Shown in pieces: positions 35,196 to 46,397 of a stretch of DNA of 64,000 nt. Source of the stretch: Bromus sterilis (Eukaryota; Streptophyta; Magnoliopsida; Poales; Poaceae). The notes under the pieces are model-generated. The model saw only the letters and a program-made list of their open reading frames with translations. It did not search any database and was not told where the DNA came from. The translations under genes and the position numbers were made by a program. The stretch covers positions 29,239,282-29,303,281 of the forward strand of contig OX465600.1 of NCBI GenBank assembly GCA_950022295.1, in the 5' to 3' direction. Position 1 is the stretch's first letter. Each line of letters begins with the position of its first letter.

Positions 35196-35735
35196 TACTA
35201 TATATGTGTACGGTGGCATTGCTATATTCAGAGTCTTCTTGTTGATATTAGTATATTACTATACCCGAATTCCAACCAAGTCCAAGTAAAAAAATTTAGG
35301 GAAATGCAAAATATTTCAGCTAATTGTGCAAGCAATCAGGGGGGTAATTAACTACTCTAGTGCGTTCTGCACAGGGAGCCAACTAAGGTAGATGTTCTCA
35401 TTGGGGGTTCTAAAAGTGCCTTTGATAATAATGTATTGGCTCCGGAGGGTTTGTGTACTTAAACCACCTCTAAACTCCTTATATGTAACAGAATGAACAA
35501 CACTGGCTTGGCATTGCGGATTTATATATTGGTTAGCATTGGGTGAATATGCGTTAATTAAGTACAAAAGGTGAACAAAGTACCAAAGTGCGGAAGGATT
35601 CCAAGGTAAACTAACTAACTCAATGTACGACGTGCAATGCAATACATAATCTAACAATTCGAATTTAGATTGTCATGCAGCAATACCTTTGTGCATCTAT
35701 CTATTAGAAGTAAGGGTGTACCTAGCTCTCATCTA
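35196..35735. repeat. Right part of the Helitron target with R3
   Basis: It continues the repeat interrupted by the Helitron, then R3, matching 29630-30170 and 36650-37190. The minus frame 35657-35352 (101 codons) is the longest R-type frame. Confidence 0.7.
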
Positions 35736-36244
35736 GACGCATGCTAAGTTACATCAAACATCTACACCAGTTGAATCTAGGCGAAGATTCATGGGGTATT
35801 TTTATTTTATTTTATTTAGTTAATTAAATTATGTAGAAGTTGTATAAGACTTTATTAATTTTTTATATAGATGATAATTAACAAATCGTAAAAGAAATTG
35901 ACAAACTAACCAGAAAAAAGAGAAATAATCAGTCTGACCGTTTGTTTGATAGATCATATATTTATAGCAATTAGGTCATTAGAAATATCAGTTTGACACG
36001 AAATTTAAAAAATTACACATCATTATCATTATATAAAATTGTTATCTCCTTTTGGTTTGGAAGCAACTATAATAAAAAGTTCATAGTAAACAAATTCATA
36101 AATATAGAGTTGTTTTATGATGCAAGATGCTCATGTGCACGAAGTCCATGCCAAATTTCGTGGAGTTTGACCATGCAAGTAGCCCTCGGTAAAAATGATA
36201 AATTTTGGGACTTGAGATACTTTTGAAAACTGCACTATTAAAAA
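35736..36244. other. AT-rich spacer between R3 and S
   Basis: AT-rich sequence without recognisable genes. A TTTTATTTTATTTTATTTAG phrase near 35800 is shared with the end of R2 (30225). Confidence 0.4.
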
Positions 36245-37535
36245 AAATTGGGTTTCTTGGCTCGAATGTCGAAATACTCTGAAATTTTGAATGGACATCA
36301 CAACCTTGAGCATATCGCATTCCAAAAAATTGATTTTTTTGAAAAAAATATTTTTTATTTAGTGGGTGTGTGCGCTTCCGAGAGCCGTTTGGCGTTTCCT
36401 CTGTATAAACTCATTTTATCCATCCATGGTCAGGTTGTAAGAGTAAAGCCCCAAAGTTCGTGACGAACGCCAACGCCTATGGAGGACTATTGCGGCGATC
36501 AAGCTACCATCCAAGGCATTGCCATATTCCAAGTCTGCATGTTGATATTAGTTTATTAGTATACCCCAATTCCAATCAACATACATGATGATGCATTACC
36601 AAGTCAATCTGTACATGCAAGGTATGCACCAATACTATATACGTACCGAGGCATTGCTATATTCAGAGTCTGCATTTTGATATTAGTATATTACTATACC
36701 CTAATTCCAACCAAGTCCAAGTCAAACAAAATTAAGGAAATGCAAAGTATTCCAGCTAATTGTGCACGCAATCAAGGGGTAATTAATTACTCTAGTCGGT
36801 TCTTCAAAAGGAGCAAACTTAGGTAGATGTTCTCATTGGAGGTTCTGAAAGTGTCGTTGATAATAATGTATTGGCTCCGGTCAAAGGCAAAACCATGTGA
36901 GCGTTGTGTACTTAAATCACCTCTAAACTCCTTTTATGTAACAATATGAACAACACTTGCTTGGCATTCCGGGTTTTTATATTGATTAGCATTGGGTGAA
37001 TATATGTTAATTAAGTACAAGAGGGGTACAAAGTACCAAAGTGCGGAAGGATTCTAGGGTAGACTAACTAACTCAATGTACGAAGTGCAATGCACGACAT
37101 AATCTAACAACTCCAATTTAGATTGTCATGCAGCGATACTTTTGGCATCTATCTATTAAAAGTAAGGGTGTACCTAGCTCTCATCTAGACGCGTGCTAAG
37201 TTACATCAAACTTCTACATCATTTGATTCTAGGCGAAGATTCTATGCCCGAATTCTAACCAAGTCCAAGTTAAAAAAAAATTAGGGAAATGCAAAATATT
37301 CCAGCTAATTGTGCAAGCAATCAAGGGGTAACTACTATAGTCGGTTCTTCACAAGGAGCCAACTAAGGTAGATGGTCTCATTGGAGGTTCCGAAAGTGCC
37401 TCTGATTATAATGTATTCGCTTCGGTCAAAGGAAAAACCATGTGAGTGTTGTGTACTTAAATCACCTCTAAACTCGATATATGTAACAATATGAACAACA
37501 TTGGCTTGGCATTCCCGTTTTATATATTGATTAGG
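36245..37535. repeat. Repeat cluster, last block (S-T-R4-R5)
   Basis: S at 36245-36440 matches 28930-29120, a short T follows to 36640, R4 is 36730-37190 and a truncated R5 is 37250-37535. R4 and R5 are in direct tandem with about 535 bp period. R5 carries a minus frame 37559-37335 of 74 codons. Confidence 0.7.
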
Positions 37536-38071
37536 AGTGAATTGGAGGAACCACCACATTGAAGCAACCTTTTGCAGAAAACACTCTTCTACGTTTTTTT
37601 ACAAAAACACTAATTTTGTACCTAATTTTTTGCAGAAAACACCTAAGTACTATATTAGGCATTTTAATGACATTTATGACAAGTGGGGCCTGGTTTTGTC
37701 GTCGTGGCCTGACGGCCAGCACCTAACACCGTTACTTCCACGAAGACAGGATATGCCTCGTCCCCTCCAGCCGCCCCGCACCCCCTCCTGCCCACGACGG
37801 CGCCCCGGCGGCGGTGGAGCTGAGTGCGCCCCCGAGCTCCCCTGTGACCGGCGCCAACGAGGGTGACGCCCGCCTACTCCCCCTCGACGCCCGCCTCGAC
37901 AAGCTCCTCGACCGCGCCGCCGCGTCGCTGCCCCGCTTCGCCCCACTGCTCCTCTCGCTCGCCGCCTCGCCGACGGGCTCTCCTCCCGCGTCCGCCACCG
38001 TGTGCGAGCGGCCTGCCCCAGCTCGGAGCCGCTGCACCCAGAGTCGTGGCCCAGACCGCGCCGTCGCCGTG
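37536..38071. other. Unassigned DNA turning GC-rich
   Basis: The first ~200 bp hold two copies of TTTTGCAGAAAACAC, a phrase seen in some cereal MITEs. From ~37743 the sequence is GC-rich with open frames on both strands, which the base composition explains. No protein family recognised. Confidence 0.4.
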
Positions 38072-38296
38072 GCCGCCCCAGGCCGCCTCTTGTGGCCGCG
38101 CCCGGAGCCGCGCCGTCGCCATGGCCGCCCCAGGCCGCCTCCCGCGGCCGCGCCCGGAGCCGCGTCGTCGCCGTGGCCGCCACAGGCCGCCTCCTGTGGC
38201 CGCGCCCGGAGCCGCGCCGTCGCCGTGGCCGCCCCAGGCCGCCTCCCGCGGCCGCGCCCGGAGCCGCGTCGTCGCCGTGGCCGCCCCAGGCCGCCG
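38072..38296. repeat. 52-bp GC-rich minisatellite
   Basis: Four full 52-bp units start at 38072, 38124, 38176 and 38228, with a partial unit at 38280-38296, each beginning GCCGCCCCAGGCCGCC (or with one change). Alternate units are more alike (CTCTTGTGG or CTCCTGTGG against CTCCCGCGG), suggesting duplication of a two-unit block. 52 is not a multiple of three, so the long frames across it are not a conserved protein. Confidence 0.9.
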
Positions 38297-38502
38297 TTAG
38301 CTATAAGGTTGGCTATAAGACTAGTATTTGTTTTCACCTTCTCTCTATCTCTCTCTTCATATTTATTGTATGTGCCTAGGGACACACATATAGCCAGGAT
38401 CTTGCATTAGAGCCCACTCCCCTTACTTTTTCATGTCTCGTCTCTCCTCCACATAAGCAAAAAATGCCATGTAAGCGAGCTATAAGCCCACTATTGTACT
38501 TG
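38297..38502. mobile_element. MITE-like piece at the CACTA B target
   Basis: It starts TTAGCTATAAGGTTGGC and ends CACTATTGTACTTG, continuing after CACTA B as TTGCTCTAATACC. An ending ACTATTGTACTTGCTCTA resembles a common grass MITE end. I could not match the two ends well, so the class is open. Confidence 0.4.
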
Positions 38503-38661
38503 CACTAGTAGAAAACAGGGCTTTGGTTCAGGCCTCTCCAGCCGATTTGTCCCGGTTGTGCCACGAACCGGAACCCATGGGGGTCATACGTCCCGGTTCG
38601 TGCGCCCGGGGGCCGGCCGGGCCTCGTGGAGCATTGGTCCCGGTTCGTCTGGGGGCATATG

Positions 38662-41600
38662 TGTCAGAACCCTCTGTTAGGTAATGTGCTAGTGTCAAAG
38701 TAACCTTGCATCATGTCAAAATTTTCAAAAGAAATCTTTGAAATCAATTCAAAAGCAAAGTGGGAGAAGAAAACCCCCCCAGATGAATTAATTCGAAAGG
38801 CTAGATAAAAATCTTCTCCAAAAATTCATGTTAGATTTTTAAAAAGTCTTATAAATGAGTGTGATCACATATCAAGTGATGTGGGACCCACCCCATGCTC
38901 ATAGATTTTTCAAATATTCAAACAGTACCTTGGATTTAATGAAAAACCCCTATTTGAGTTAAGATTCAAATTATTTGAATTTTAAAAATGTTGAAACCTT
39001 ATAAGTGGCTAATCTATTTTATTATGAGGCCATATAAAAGTTTTCAGCATTTAATAAAATGTTTAGCTATTTTATTTAGCTAAACAGAACAAATGTCAGA
39101 AGAGAAAACAGAAAGAAAAAGAAAAAGGGACTTACCTGCGAAAGAAGCCCAACTAGTTTCCCAGCCGGCCCAGCCCACCTCCCCTCCCTGTCGTCTTCCT
39201 CAGGCAGCCAGGCAGCTGCGTGCCGGCCATGCCGAGGCCGCCGACGTGCCTGGCCACCTCCTGCTTCCCCCGTGCCACATCTCCACGCCTGGAGACGCCC
39301 AGAAGCTTCCCCACTCCATGCCCCCCCTCCACGAGCTTCCTCCCCGTCTCCCTCGCCCGTTTCGTCGACGCCCGAGAAGAACGCCGGAGCACCGTCGAGC
39401 CCCCGCGTAGCCATTGACGCCGAGAAGCCCCAAGACCCTGTCCATCGTCTTCACCGCAGTCGTCTTCGTCTTCGAGCGGAATAGGAGGAGCTGAAGCCCC
39501 CTGGAGCTGCCGAATCGCGTCGTCGTCTTCGTCTGCGGCCACCGCGCAACTTCGTCGATTACTTCGCCGTCGAGCCACCCCAGCCAGCGCCACCTCCTCC
39601 GTTGGGTTCCTGGTGAGCTCGGGATCAAAACCCCTAACCTCCCCCTCTCGATTGGTTCCTCTATCCATGACCGGCATGAGAGCCGAAGATCTTCGCCGCC
39701 GGGATCCATGGCGACGACCAACCACTACGCAATCGAGCTCGCCGTGTTGTCCATCATGTTCCCCGTACTCCACTTCTTCGAACCAGCCTAGCCCCGCCTC
39801 AATTCGCGCCTTGTAGCGAATTCCCGATCACAACCGTAGCTCCGTCGCCGCAGAACTCGACGCCGGCGAGCGTACAGGGCACCCCAGCACTTGGGATCGG
39901 TCTCTTTCGACGCGCAACGGCAAGGGCTTCAAGATGGTGGTCGCAGCGCTTCAATTCGTCGACGGGAGCACCGTTTCCTTGGACGCCGCCGCGTCTGCGA
40001 GTCGCCGCCGACTCGTCGCCGGCGAGATGACGTGGCCGGGTTAAGTTAACCCCCCTAATCCCTCCCTGGTGTCACTGACAGTGGGCCCAGTGGCTTAATT
40101 AAGCCACTGATTAATTAACCCAGCCACTGACAGGTGGGACCCCCATGTCAGCCCCCCCTGACGTCAGCCTGGCGCAATAAATCTATTAAATGAATTTCCA
40201 GAAAATCAAATTGAATTAAAGAATTCCAGAAATTCCAGAAAATACCCCAAACTTTGGAAATTCATAGAAAATTCATATTAACTCCAAATTGGACAAATAA
40301 TATATGAACAATGATCAGGAGAAATTTATCCTTCCAAAAATTCAAATTTCAACTATGTTTGAGTTGATTTTAAAATGGGACCATAAACATATGTCATTTG
40401 GTTTATTTGAAATTAATTCAAATTCAAATCAAATGCTTTTGCAACTTGGACCATGGAATTATGCTACAATTCAACCACACCTTAAGAGGCATATCATACA
40501 CATTTGAAGATGATTCAAAATGATCAAACAATGTCACATGTAACTTGACTAAGTTTGAATTCAAATTGGAGTTTGAATTTGCAATTCAATTTGCAATATA
40601 CTCCATTTCAATGGAATTGCTTCACACATCAAAGCATATACATCAAGTTTCAATCTTCCATCATGTGATTGTGCATTGTATTTACTTTGCTACTTTGCTT
40701 GTTGTTTGTCGAGTAGAGGTGGAACCGGAGCAGGAGGCTGCCCCCTTCGTTGAAGACCCAGAACCCGAACCTCATCAGCAAGGCAAGCAAACCCCCATTG
40801 ATCATGTCGATAAAATCCCACTTCCCTCTCATGTCTCTCTTATGCATTGTTTAGGATGATTACCATGATGCGTTTCTACCGCATAGATGAACCCATTCCT
40901 TTGCATGACCTATCATTTGTCACAGTAGTAAGCAAACCACAATTCTAGCAAATGTAGGAGTTGTTTGATATCATGTGGCCCCTGCAATTGTTACTGCTTA
41001 TTGCATTCTTAGAATGATACCATGATGATACTGTGATGTGAGTCGGGATGGTAGTGATCATGATGATGATGGTAGAAAAGTGTTGGTGAATCGACCCTAA
41101 TACAAGGTGAACGATGAGAGGCTGTGTAGGAGTACACGGTGGGTTGTCTCGTTGAACACCGCCCTAAGTCCGAGTTCTGGTGTGGTGATCCAAGATGAAG
41201 AGTACAACCACACATTGGGCTCACTGACCCCTCTCAACTTACTAACTCATCCCTTTCGATGTCCAGATGTCGCAATAGTTCGGAGTTCTGGTAGGTCTGT
41301 GGCCTGGATGCTAAGTGAGAGAACGGCTCACCCGATACCGGCTTATGCACCACGCACACATCACTTGGGTCCACTTCGGTAAACCGGCCGGGTTCACGAT
41401 TGTGGTAGCCAACCCAAGTAGGCGGCTTTCTTGGACTAGATCGGCTATGAGGTAACAGTTGTGGTGAGCATCCTCGCCGACACTTCTTGAACGGTGTCGA
41501 GTACAAAGGCGGTAACCGATGATCATGTGTGTGTAGCGGTACACCCCTGCAGGGTTAACAAAACTATTCGAATAGCCGCGTCCGCGGTTATGGGCTGCTT

Positions 41601-42707
41601 GGAAAGCTTAGCTTGATTATTAGACAACTTGAACTGGATACTTCTAAAACACACCAAGATAAGTGTGAGTGCTATGGCGTGCTTTCTCGTGGGGAAGTCG
41701 AGGAAGGCACCATAGTGGTGTAATTGGTTGGAGAAAGTAGTGGACTCGTGTACGCTTCTTACCTCAAAGTCTGGTATTCGTAGTTCAGGATTAGCCAAGT
41801 CAAAGCTGGCACTTCTGCAAATGAACCCCACCTCCCTTTACCTTGATACATGTGCATGAGTAGTATAGCTCCTATGTAAGTCTTGCTGAGTACGACTTTG
41901 TACTCACGTTTGCTTAATCTATGTTTTAGATGATACCACCGACCCCGAAGGTGGCTTCTTCATCGAGCTGGACGACTGAAGATCAAGCTAGTCTAGTCCC
42001 AGTCAGACGACTGGTTCCCTCGTGGAGGGCTTGTGTTTAAATAAGGCTTCTTAAGCCATTTGTTAAACTTGTCTGTACTCAGACATAATTTTCTTCCGTT
42101 TGTGTTGTAATGTTGGATCACATGTTTGTGATCTCTGTTTGCACTCTATAAGAGTTATCAATAAAAATGTATACTTTGTAGAGAATTGCAATGATACCTA
42201 CTGTTCATACAAGGCATGTGTGCTGCGTGTATGTTTATAACATGCATGTCTTTGTATGGGTTTTCCAGACCTTAGTTGTGTTCTGGCTGGCGGTCTTTCA
42301 TACACCAAGTGGCCCTTAGATGTGCGCAGCTTGGGGCATCGCGATGCGATTGCTCGAGACTCCTTCTCGTGTACAATTTTTGGTATGATCGAGCCCGCCC
42401 TAGACCCCGACTAAGTGATCGGGCTGGAGTAAGTCTATGTAAGAGTTATGAGATAGTCGTTAGTATGGTTGAGGCGACTTGTCTTTGAATATGGGAGTTC
42501 ACCACCCATATCATTAGACTTGTGTGCGGACGATGAGGACCCATCTCAGTTGATCATCCGGCCTGGATGGGATGCCCCTCACGTACGATGCTTTCCGAGA
42601 ACGTTCTGTGCTTGGCCTTGTCTGCTTAGACAATTGGGTATGGTTCTCGGCTCTCCATATGACTATGTCTTAGCTGTACTTGCATACGCTAACCCCGGGT
42701 CCCGACA
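38662..42707 (+). mobile_element. Solo LTR, 4046 bp, Gypsy-type (Sukkula-like size)
   Basis: Termini are TGTCAGAACC and GGTCCCGACA, with a perfect target duplication ATATG (38657-38661 and 42708-42712) inside the left subterminal region of CACTA B. There is no second LTR, primer site or pol, so it is a solo LTR or an unusual LTR-less insertion. Inside: a GC-rich segment (39130-40040), a CACTGACAGTGGGCCCAGTG segment (40060-40150), an acidic coding-like stretch ending ..HQQGKQ (40700-40800), and TACACCCCTGCAGGGTTAA (41540). Orientation follows the fragment at 23833-24690. Sukkula of barley has LTRs of this size; identity is not proven. Confidence 0.75.
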
Positions 42708-42851
42708 ATATGTCCCGGTTCTAGACAAGAACCGGGACCAATGGGCCTCGCTCCTGGCCCACAACCACTAGTCCGGTTTGTGGCTCAACCCGGGACGAAA
42801 GGCTGGCCATTAGTACTGGTTCCAGCCAAAAACCGGGACTAATGATTTGAC

Positions 42852-42859
42852 TATATATA
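42852..42859 (+). promoter_or_regulatory. TATA box of the first CACTA B transcript
   Basis: ACTATATATACCCC follows the last subterminal repeat and precedes a leader that looks spliced (GTGGTGAGC near 43107; acceptor TTATATAG at 43215-43222). Confidence 0.6.
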
Positions 42860-43226
42860 CCCCTCGCCGGCGAGCAGAGCACTCCACTGGTGCTCTGTTT
42901 TTTCGATGAGGGCAAGGGGAGGGCTTTGTGGTGCTCTAGCTCACCTCTTATGCACATGAGGTGTTCAATGAAATGCCCGAGCCACACTACTTAAGCTTTC
43001 TCCTCTCAAAACTCGACTTCCAAGCTCCATTTTTCTTAAGATTTGTCCAGATTTAGCGGTCCGTCACGTCCCATCCCCGTCTTCACCACCGTCGATAGGC
43101 ACCACCGTGGTGAGCCTCTTGTTCTTATCTTCTTTATAAAAGAAAAAAAAAATTCTTACTTGTATGATTAGATAGATAATTGTCTAATTTTCTTACTTGT
43201 ATTATTGCTTGTTATTATATAGTGCG

Positions 43227-43674
43227 ATGGTTTTGGTATCCGCCCCCGTCGGCCCTCGTCCTCTCTATGATTCGGATGTGGTATATATTATCTTTTATAA
43301 CTATTTGTTTCATTTAGTGTTTATGGTAATTATGCCGACACCAACTTGACATAGATGTATTTATCTAGGAGGTATGTGAACCGGATATTACATACGACCC
43401 TCTTGTCGAGAGGTTAAATTTAGTTGAAGAAGAAAACGAGTATTTAAAAGAAAAATTAAAAAGAGTTGAAGAAGAGAAGATGATATTGGAGTTGCATGTT
43501 GCGGATGTCGTAGAAGGTCACAAGATCAAGATGGATGCAATGCGCTTGAAGATTAGAAAGTTTAGAAAATATGCCATTCATAGCGAGGCTTGGTATCATT
43601 ATGTCGTTGGATCAATTGTTACCTTGGTTGCGATTATGATCGCATTTGTTGTTGCATTGAAATGTTTTACATAG
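43227..43674 (+). CDS. Small coiled-coil protein with C-terminal membrane anchor, in CACTA B
   Basis: Exon 1 43227-43280 (18 codons, MVLVSAPVGPRPLYDSDV) and exon 2 43369-43674 join in frame across a GT/AG intron to give 119 residues. Residues ~28-80 are heptad-rich and highly charged (LVERLNLVEEENEYLKEKL), a clear coiled coil. The last ~25 residues (YVVGSIVTLVAIMIAFVVAL) form one hydrophobic helix ending KCFT, as in a tail-anchored membrane protein. It lies between the left end of the element and the transposase remnant, and it is the only intact frame of B. It resembles neither TnpA nor TnpD. Function unknown. Confidence 0.6.
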
Positions 43675-43849
43675 TTTCAATGTATGGTTTAATTAGATGC
43701 TCTGGAGAGCTATATGTTGTTCAATGAGAACTATGTATGTACTTTGGTTTTAATGTGATGATAAACTTCTATTAATTTGGTCACTTATATATTCATGATG
43801 TTCTGTAATAATGGTTTTTGACACACTTAATGCACGCACGTCCTAGTTC

Positions 43850-44943
43850 ATCTAGTCGACGAGATTTTCATTCTGGGCCTCGTATTTCTACACAATATGT
43901 TCCCCTTTGAGAGGTTCATGGGAGTTCTAAAGAAATATGTCCGTAACTGCGCTAGGCCAGAAGGAAGCATCTCCATGGGCCATCAAACAGAGGATGTCAT
44001 TGGGTTTTGTGTCGACTTCATTCCTGGGCTTAAAAAGATTGGTCTACCTGAATCGCGGTATGAGGGGAGACTGACTGGAAAAGGCACGATTGGAAGGGAC
44101 TCAATAATATGCAGGGACGGACATTCTTGGTCTCAAGCACACTACACAGTTCTACAGAACTCTATCTTGGTGGCCCCGTATGTCGATGAACACAAGAACA
44201 GTCTGCGCTCCAAACACCCAGAGGAGTGTGACGACTGGATTACATATGAACACATCAGGACTTTCGGCGATTGGTTGGAAACACATGTCAGAGGTGACAA
44301 CACTGTTTCTGATGAGTTGTTCTCGTTGTCCAGGGGACCATCTTCAACTGTATTGACTTACAAAGGATACGAGATAAATGGGAATACATTTTACACGATC
44401 GCCCAAGATCAAAAGAGCACCAACCAAAACAGCGATGTCCGCTTTGATGCAGCAACCAAGAGGGGAAAGGACACATATTATGGTTACATAGTGGACATAT
44501 GAGAACTTGACTACGGACATGATTTTAAGGTCCCTTTGTTTAAGTGAAAATGGGTCAATCTGTCAGGAGGCGGGGTACAGGTAGACCCACAGTACGGAAT
44601 GACAACAGTGGATCTAAACAATCTTCGGTACACAGACGAACCATTCGTCCTAGCCAATGATGTGGCGCAGGTTTTCTATGTGAAGGACATGTGTACCAAA
44701 CCGAGAAAAAGAAAAGATATGGAAGCGAATACATCATACGATGAGCCAAAGCGCCACATAGTTCTTTCAGGAAAAAGAGACATCGTGGGATTGGAGGGCA
44801 AGACGGACATGTCTGAAGATTATGAAAAGTTTCATGAAATTCCTACCTTCAAAGTCCAGGCTGATCCAAGCACCCTGTTAAGCGATGAAGAATATCCATG
44901 GTTACGGCGCAATAAGAAAAGGACACAAGCGAAGAAAAAGTGA
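43850..44943 (+). pseudogene. CACTA transposase (TnpD) C-terminal remnant, DUF4218/DUF4216
   Basis: From about 43870 the frame reads HNMFPFERFMGVLKKYVRN, the conserved end of DUF4218, then the DUF4216 region (YGMTTVDLNNLRYTDEPFVLA, ..AQVFYVKDM). The catalytic transposase domain (Transposase_21) that should lie upstream is absent, so a deletion ends near 43850. Two in-frame TGA codons follow, at 44500-44502 where the family has Trp (IWELDYG) and near 44546 where it usually has Cys (PLFxCKW). It cannot make transposase. Confidence 0.85.
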
Positions 44944-45056
44944 AGACATATGAAGTCAGAAAGGGTTGAAAATTGATGATGTGGCTTTGAATGGTTCATT
45001 TTGAACACACAAAAAGTCTGGATTTCAAATAAGTTCAAAAAATGAAATCCCTTTGT

Positions 45057-45454
45057 AGATAGATCAACAAAACACACGGTTCTCCTGCATACAGCCCGAC
45101 TGTGGCTCGTGAGTGCCCGCATATCAAATGCACCGTCGGGTTGTATGCAGGGAATCCGAATGATTTGTATTTGGTCGATGAACTGAAGGATTTCTAGATA
45201 TATCAACAAAACACACGGTTTCGCCTGCATACAGCCCAACAACGTGGCTCGTGAGTGCCCGCACATCAAATGCACCGTTGGGCGTATGCAGGCCAATCCG
45301 AATGATTTGTATTTGGTCGATGAACTGAAGGATTTCTAGATATATCAACAAAACACACGGTTTCGTCTGCATAGAGCCCAACTGTGGCTCGTGAGTGCCC
45401 GCACATCAAATGCACCGTTGGGCGTATGCACGCCAATCCGAATGATTTGTATTC
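45057..45454 (+). repeat. ~140-bp tandem repeat with internal hairpins
   Basis: Three units start at 45057, 45196 and 45338 (139 bp, 142 bp, partial). Each contains CTGCATACAGCCCAAC and, ~50 bp on, GTTGGGCGTATGCAG, which pair as an imperfect ~15-bp stem. The array lies just 3' of the transposase pseudogene. Confidence 0.85.
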
Positions 45455-45479
45455 ATACACACCGAGTGTCCGAGAGGTG

Positions 45480-46397
45480 GGATATATATAGGGGTCATGT
45501 GCCTCTTTAGCCCCGGTTGCTAGCACAAACCGGTACTAGCGCAAGACCTTAACTGTGTACAGGCCGGTTCCCAGATCCAACGACTCACAAGACGGATCCA
45601 ACGACTCACAAGCGCTTAAAAGAAACACGCGATCGATGTACTTCTTCCTGATTGGTAGGATTCAGACCCGGGTGAGGTTAAAAGCACGCGCAAAGCCAAC
45701 CTCCACTATTTCTCTTCTCGCGAAGTCTTCCCCTTCCGCGGCACCGCCACCATCCAGTTTTTGCCGTAACCCTCTCAACTTTTTAGCACATGCTATGTGG
45801 GTCAAATGATGATACCATGCCAAGTTTCAACATTTTCGGAGTTCATTTGTAGTGCTAGAAACTGGAAAATTAAATAAAGAAAAAAAGAAAACAAAAAAAT
45901 TGGAAAAAAGAAAAGAAAAATGCCACCTATTGGGCCACCACGGCCAGAATACGACTAGAAACCCAACCATGGGCCAGGATTCAGGCCCGCAATAGGCCCA
46001 ATAGGCCCACAGGCAAGTAGTAGCAGATTAGGCCCGGAAGCCTTCAGTTGAGAGGACCTCGAGACGGTACGCGCAGCAGCGCTTATAAACCGCTCGAGCG
46101 CTCCCTCGACTAGCGAGGTGGGACTAAAAATCCCACCGCTCCCCGTGGCAAGGCGTTTGGTTCCGGTTGGTGGCACAAACCGGAACTAAAGGGGAGCATT
46201 GGTACCGGTTGGTGGCACCAACCGGAACCAATTCCCCCCTTTAGTCCCGGTTTGTGCCACCAACCGGAACCAAAGGTCTCTGTTTGCCTCCTTTTCAGCT
46301 GCTGAAAAAACCTTTGGTTCCGGTTGGTGTGATCAACCGGTACTAATGGGTGGCATTGGTCCCGGTTGTTAGCACGAACCGGTACCAATACTCTGGG
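45480..46397. repeat. Internal block of CACTA subterminal-type repeats
   Basis: Many direct and inverted copies of CCGGTTGGTGGCACAAACCGG-like motifs lie here (densest at 46150-46390), in the middle of the element rather than at its ends. A Lys/Asn-rich AT tract (45860-45930) separates two groups. It sits directly before the TATA box of ORF2, as in CACTA A. Confidence 0.7.

Noticed and set aside
37674..38410. Open frames of up to 217 codons on both strands
   Set aside because: They run across a 52-bp GC-rich minisatellite, where stop codons are rare by composition and the unit length is not a multiple of three.
39076..39816. Several frames of 65-206 codons on both strands
   Set aside because: They lie in the GC-rich part of the solo LTR; both strands are open and no domain is visible.
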